NCBI GenBank assembly: GCA_018830415.1
Contig: JAHJSJ010000137.1
Location: 1-7,002, forward strand
Source: Alphaproteobacteria bacterium
GTDB taxonomy: Bacteria > Pseudomonadota > Alphaproteobacteria > Sphingomonadales > Sphingomonadaceae
Length of the DNA: 7,002 nt
Direction: 5' to 3'
Shown: one piece after another, positions 6,361-7,002 of the stretch
How the letters are laid out: every line of letters starts with the position of its first letter
Numbering within the stretch: the stretch's first letter is position 1
Notes under the pieces: generated by a model
Told to the model about the DNA's origin: nothing
Database searches by the model: none
The model's input: only the letters and a program-made list of their open reading frames with translations
Position numbers and translations under genes: made by a program

Positions 6361-7002
6361 ATGGCCAGCCGCGCGGCCCTACCCAGCAAACCCGGTCGCA
6401 AGACCGATGCCGAATGGCGCGCAGGTCTGCGCCGATCGTTGCGCCGCCTTGCGCAGATGACAGGCGCGGGGCTGCTGTTGGCGGCAGCGGTGTTCCTTGC
6501 GCTGGCGCTCATCAGCTACACCCAGACCGACCCCAGCCCGTCGACCGCCGCTGATCCGGCGCAGGTCGCCAACTGGATGGGCGCGCCCGGCGCATGGGTG
6601 GCCGACCGGGTGCTCTTGATTTTCGGCCTGCCCGGCGTGCTGTTGTTGCCGCTGTTATATGTCTCGGCGCGCAAGCTGTGGCGCGATGTGGAGAACGGCG
6701 ACGCGTCCGAAACTACGCCGTGGTGGCTGCCCACCGGCCTGCTGCTGATCGCGATGACGTTGATCGCCGCCGTGCTTGCACTCGCTTTTCAGTCGCCGGG
6801 CGGCACCTTGCCCGCGCAGGCGGGGGGGCTGGCCGGGCTGCTTGGCGCTGCTGGAATCGAAGCAGTGGCGACGCGGTTCGGAGCAGAGGCGCAGGGCTGG
6901 GTGATTTTTGGCGCGGCGTTTGTCTGTCTGGCGGTCGGGGTGGCATTGCTGACCCGGATCTTTGCGATCGATTGGCGGATGTTACTGAGCCTGCCCGATT
7001 TC
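6361..7002 (+). CDS. ftsK: DNA translocase FtsK, N-terminal membrane domain (3'-truncated)
   Basis: FtsK is anchored at the division septum and pumps chromosome DNA so that the termini separate before the cell closes. The frame is open to the right edge, giving 214 residues of a family that is usually about 750-900 long. Only the membrane anchor is present; the linker, the ATPase motor and the DNA-reading gamma domain lie outside. After a basic N-terminus (LRRSLRRLAQ) there are four predicted helices at about residues 35-53, 84-102, 124-143 and 180-198. The conserved feature SYTQTDPSPS follows helix 1, and NWMGAPGAWVADRVLLIFG leads into helix 2, as in alphaproteobacterial FtsK. AGGAGA (6348-6353), seven bases before the ATG, fixes the start. 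A run of seven G at 6822-6828 keeps the frame. The call rests on the four-helix layout and these motifs, without the motor domain. Confidence 0.9.
   Translation, partial: MASRAALPSKPGRKTDAEWRAGLRRSLRRLAQMTGAGLLLAAAVFLALALISYTQTDPSPSTAADPAQVANWMGAPGAWVADRVLLIFGLPGVLLLPLLYVSARKLWRDVENGDASETTPWWLPTGLLLIAMTLIAAVLALAFQSPGGTLPAQAGGLAGLLGAAGIEAVATRFGAEAQGWVIFGAAFVCLAVGVALLTRIFAIDWRMLLSLPDF

Noticed and set aside
6822..6828. Run of seven G in ftsK as a frameshift or phase-variation site
   Set aside because: The FtsK-like membrane segments before and after it lie in the same frame, so there is no sign of a shift. Such runs are common in GC-rich DNA.

Overview
The window looks like a chromosomal segment from an alphaproteobacterium of the order Sphingomonadales, probably Erythrobacteraceae (Erythrobacter/Porphyrobacter-like). 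This rests on the high GC content, the large TonB-dependent receptor of the type abundant in sphingomonads, and the yggS / ThiE-like / ftsK cluster, which I recall as common in that group. The assignment is inferred from gene content and protein style, not from a search. I see no mobile element, phage gene, CRISPR array, tRNA or rRNA.

Layout from left to right. Positions 1-2133 (+) hold the 3' three quarters of glnD, the uridylyltransferase/uridylyl-removing enzyme of nitrogen sensing; its start lies outside the window. A 112-base gap follows, containing a near-perfect 18-bp dyad and a strong ribosome binding site. Positions 2246-4960 (+) encode a complete 904-residue TonB-dependent outer-membrane receptor of unknown substrate. 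A gap of about 100 bases contains a strong intrinsic terminator. Positions 5066-5728 (-) encode a YggS/PLPBP-family pyridoxal-phosphate homeostasis protein, convergent with the receptor. Only 22 bases separate its start from the divergent gene at 5751-6284 (+), a ThiE/TenI-fold protein that lacks several residues expected of a real thiamine-phosphate synthase. After a 76-base gap with a plausible promoter, ftsK (DNA translocase) starts at 6361 (+) and runs off the right edge; only its four-helix membrane domain is visible.

The genes do not form one operon. glnD (nitrogen), the receptor (uptake), yggS with the ThiE-like gene (vitamin B6 and perhaps thiamine-related) and ftsK (cell division) look like separate transcription units with separate signals. 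Most of the window is ordinary core genome. I did not find a convincing new system. The points most worth checking are the dyad before the receptor gene, four paired cysteines in the receptor's predicted extracellular loops, the degenerate ThiE-like protein, and a palindromic -10-like element shared by two apparently leaderless divergent genes.
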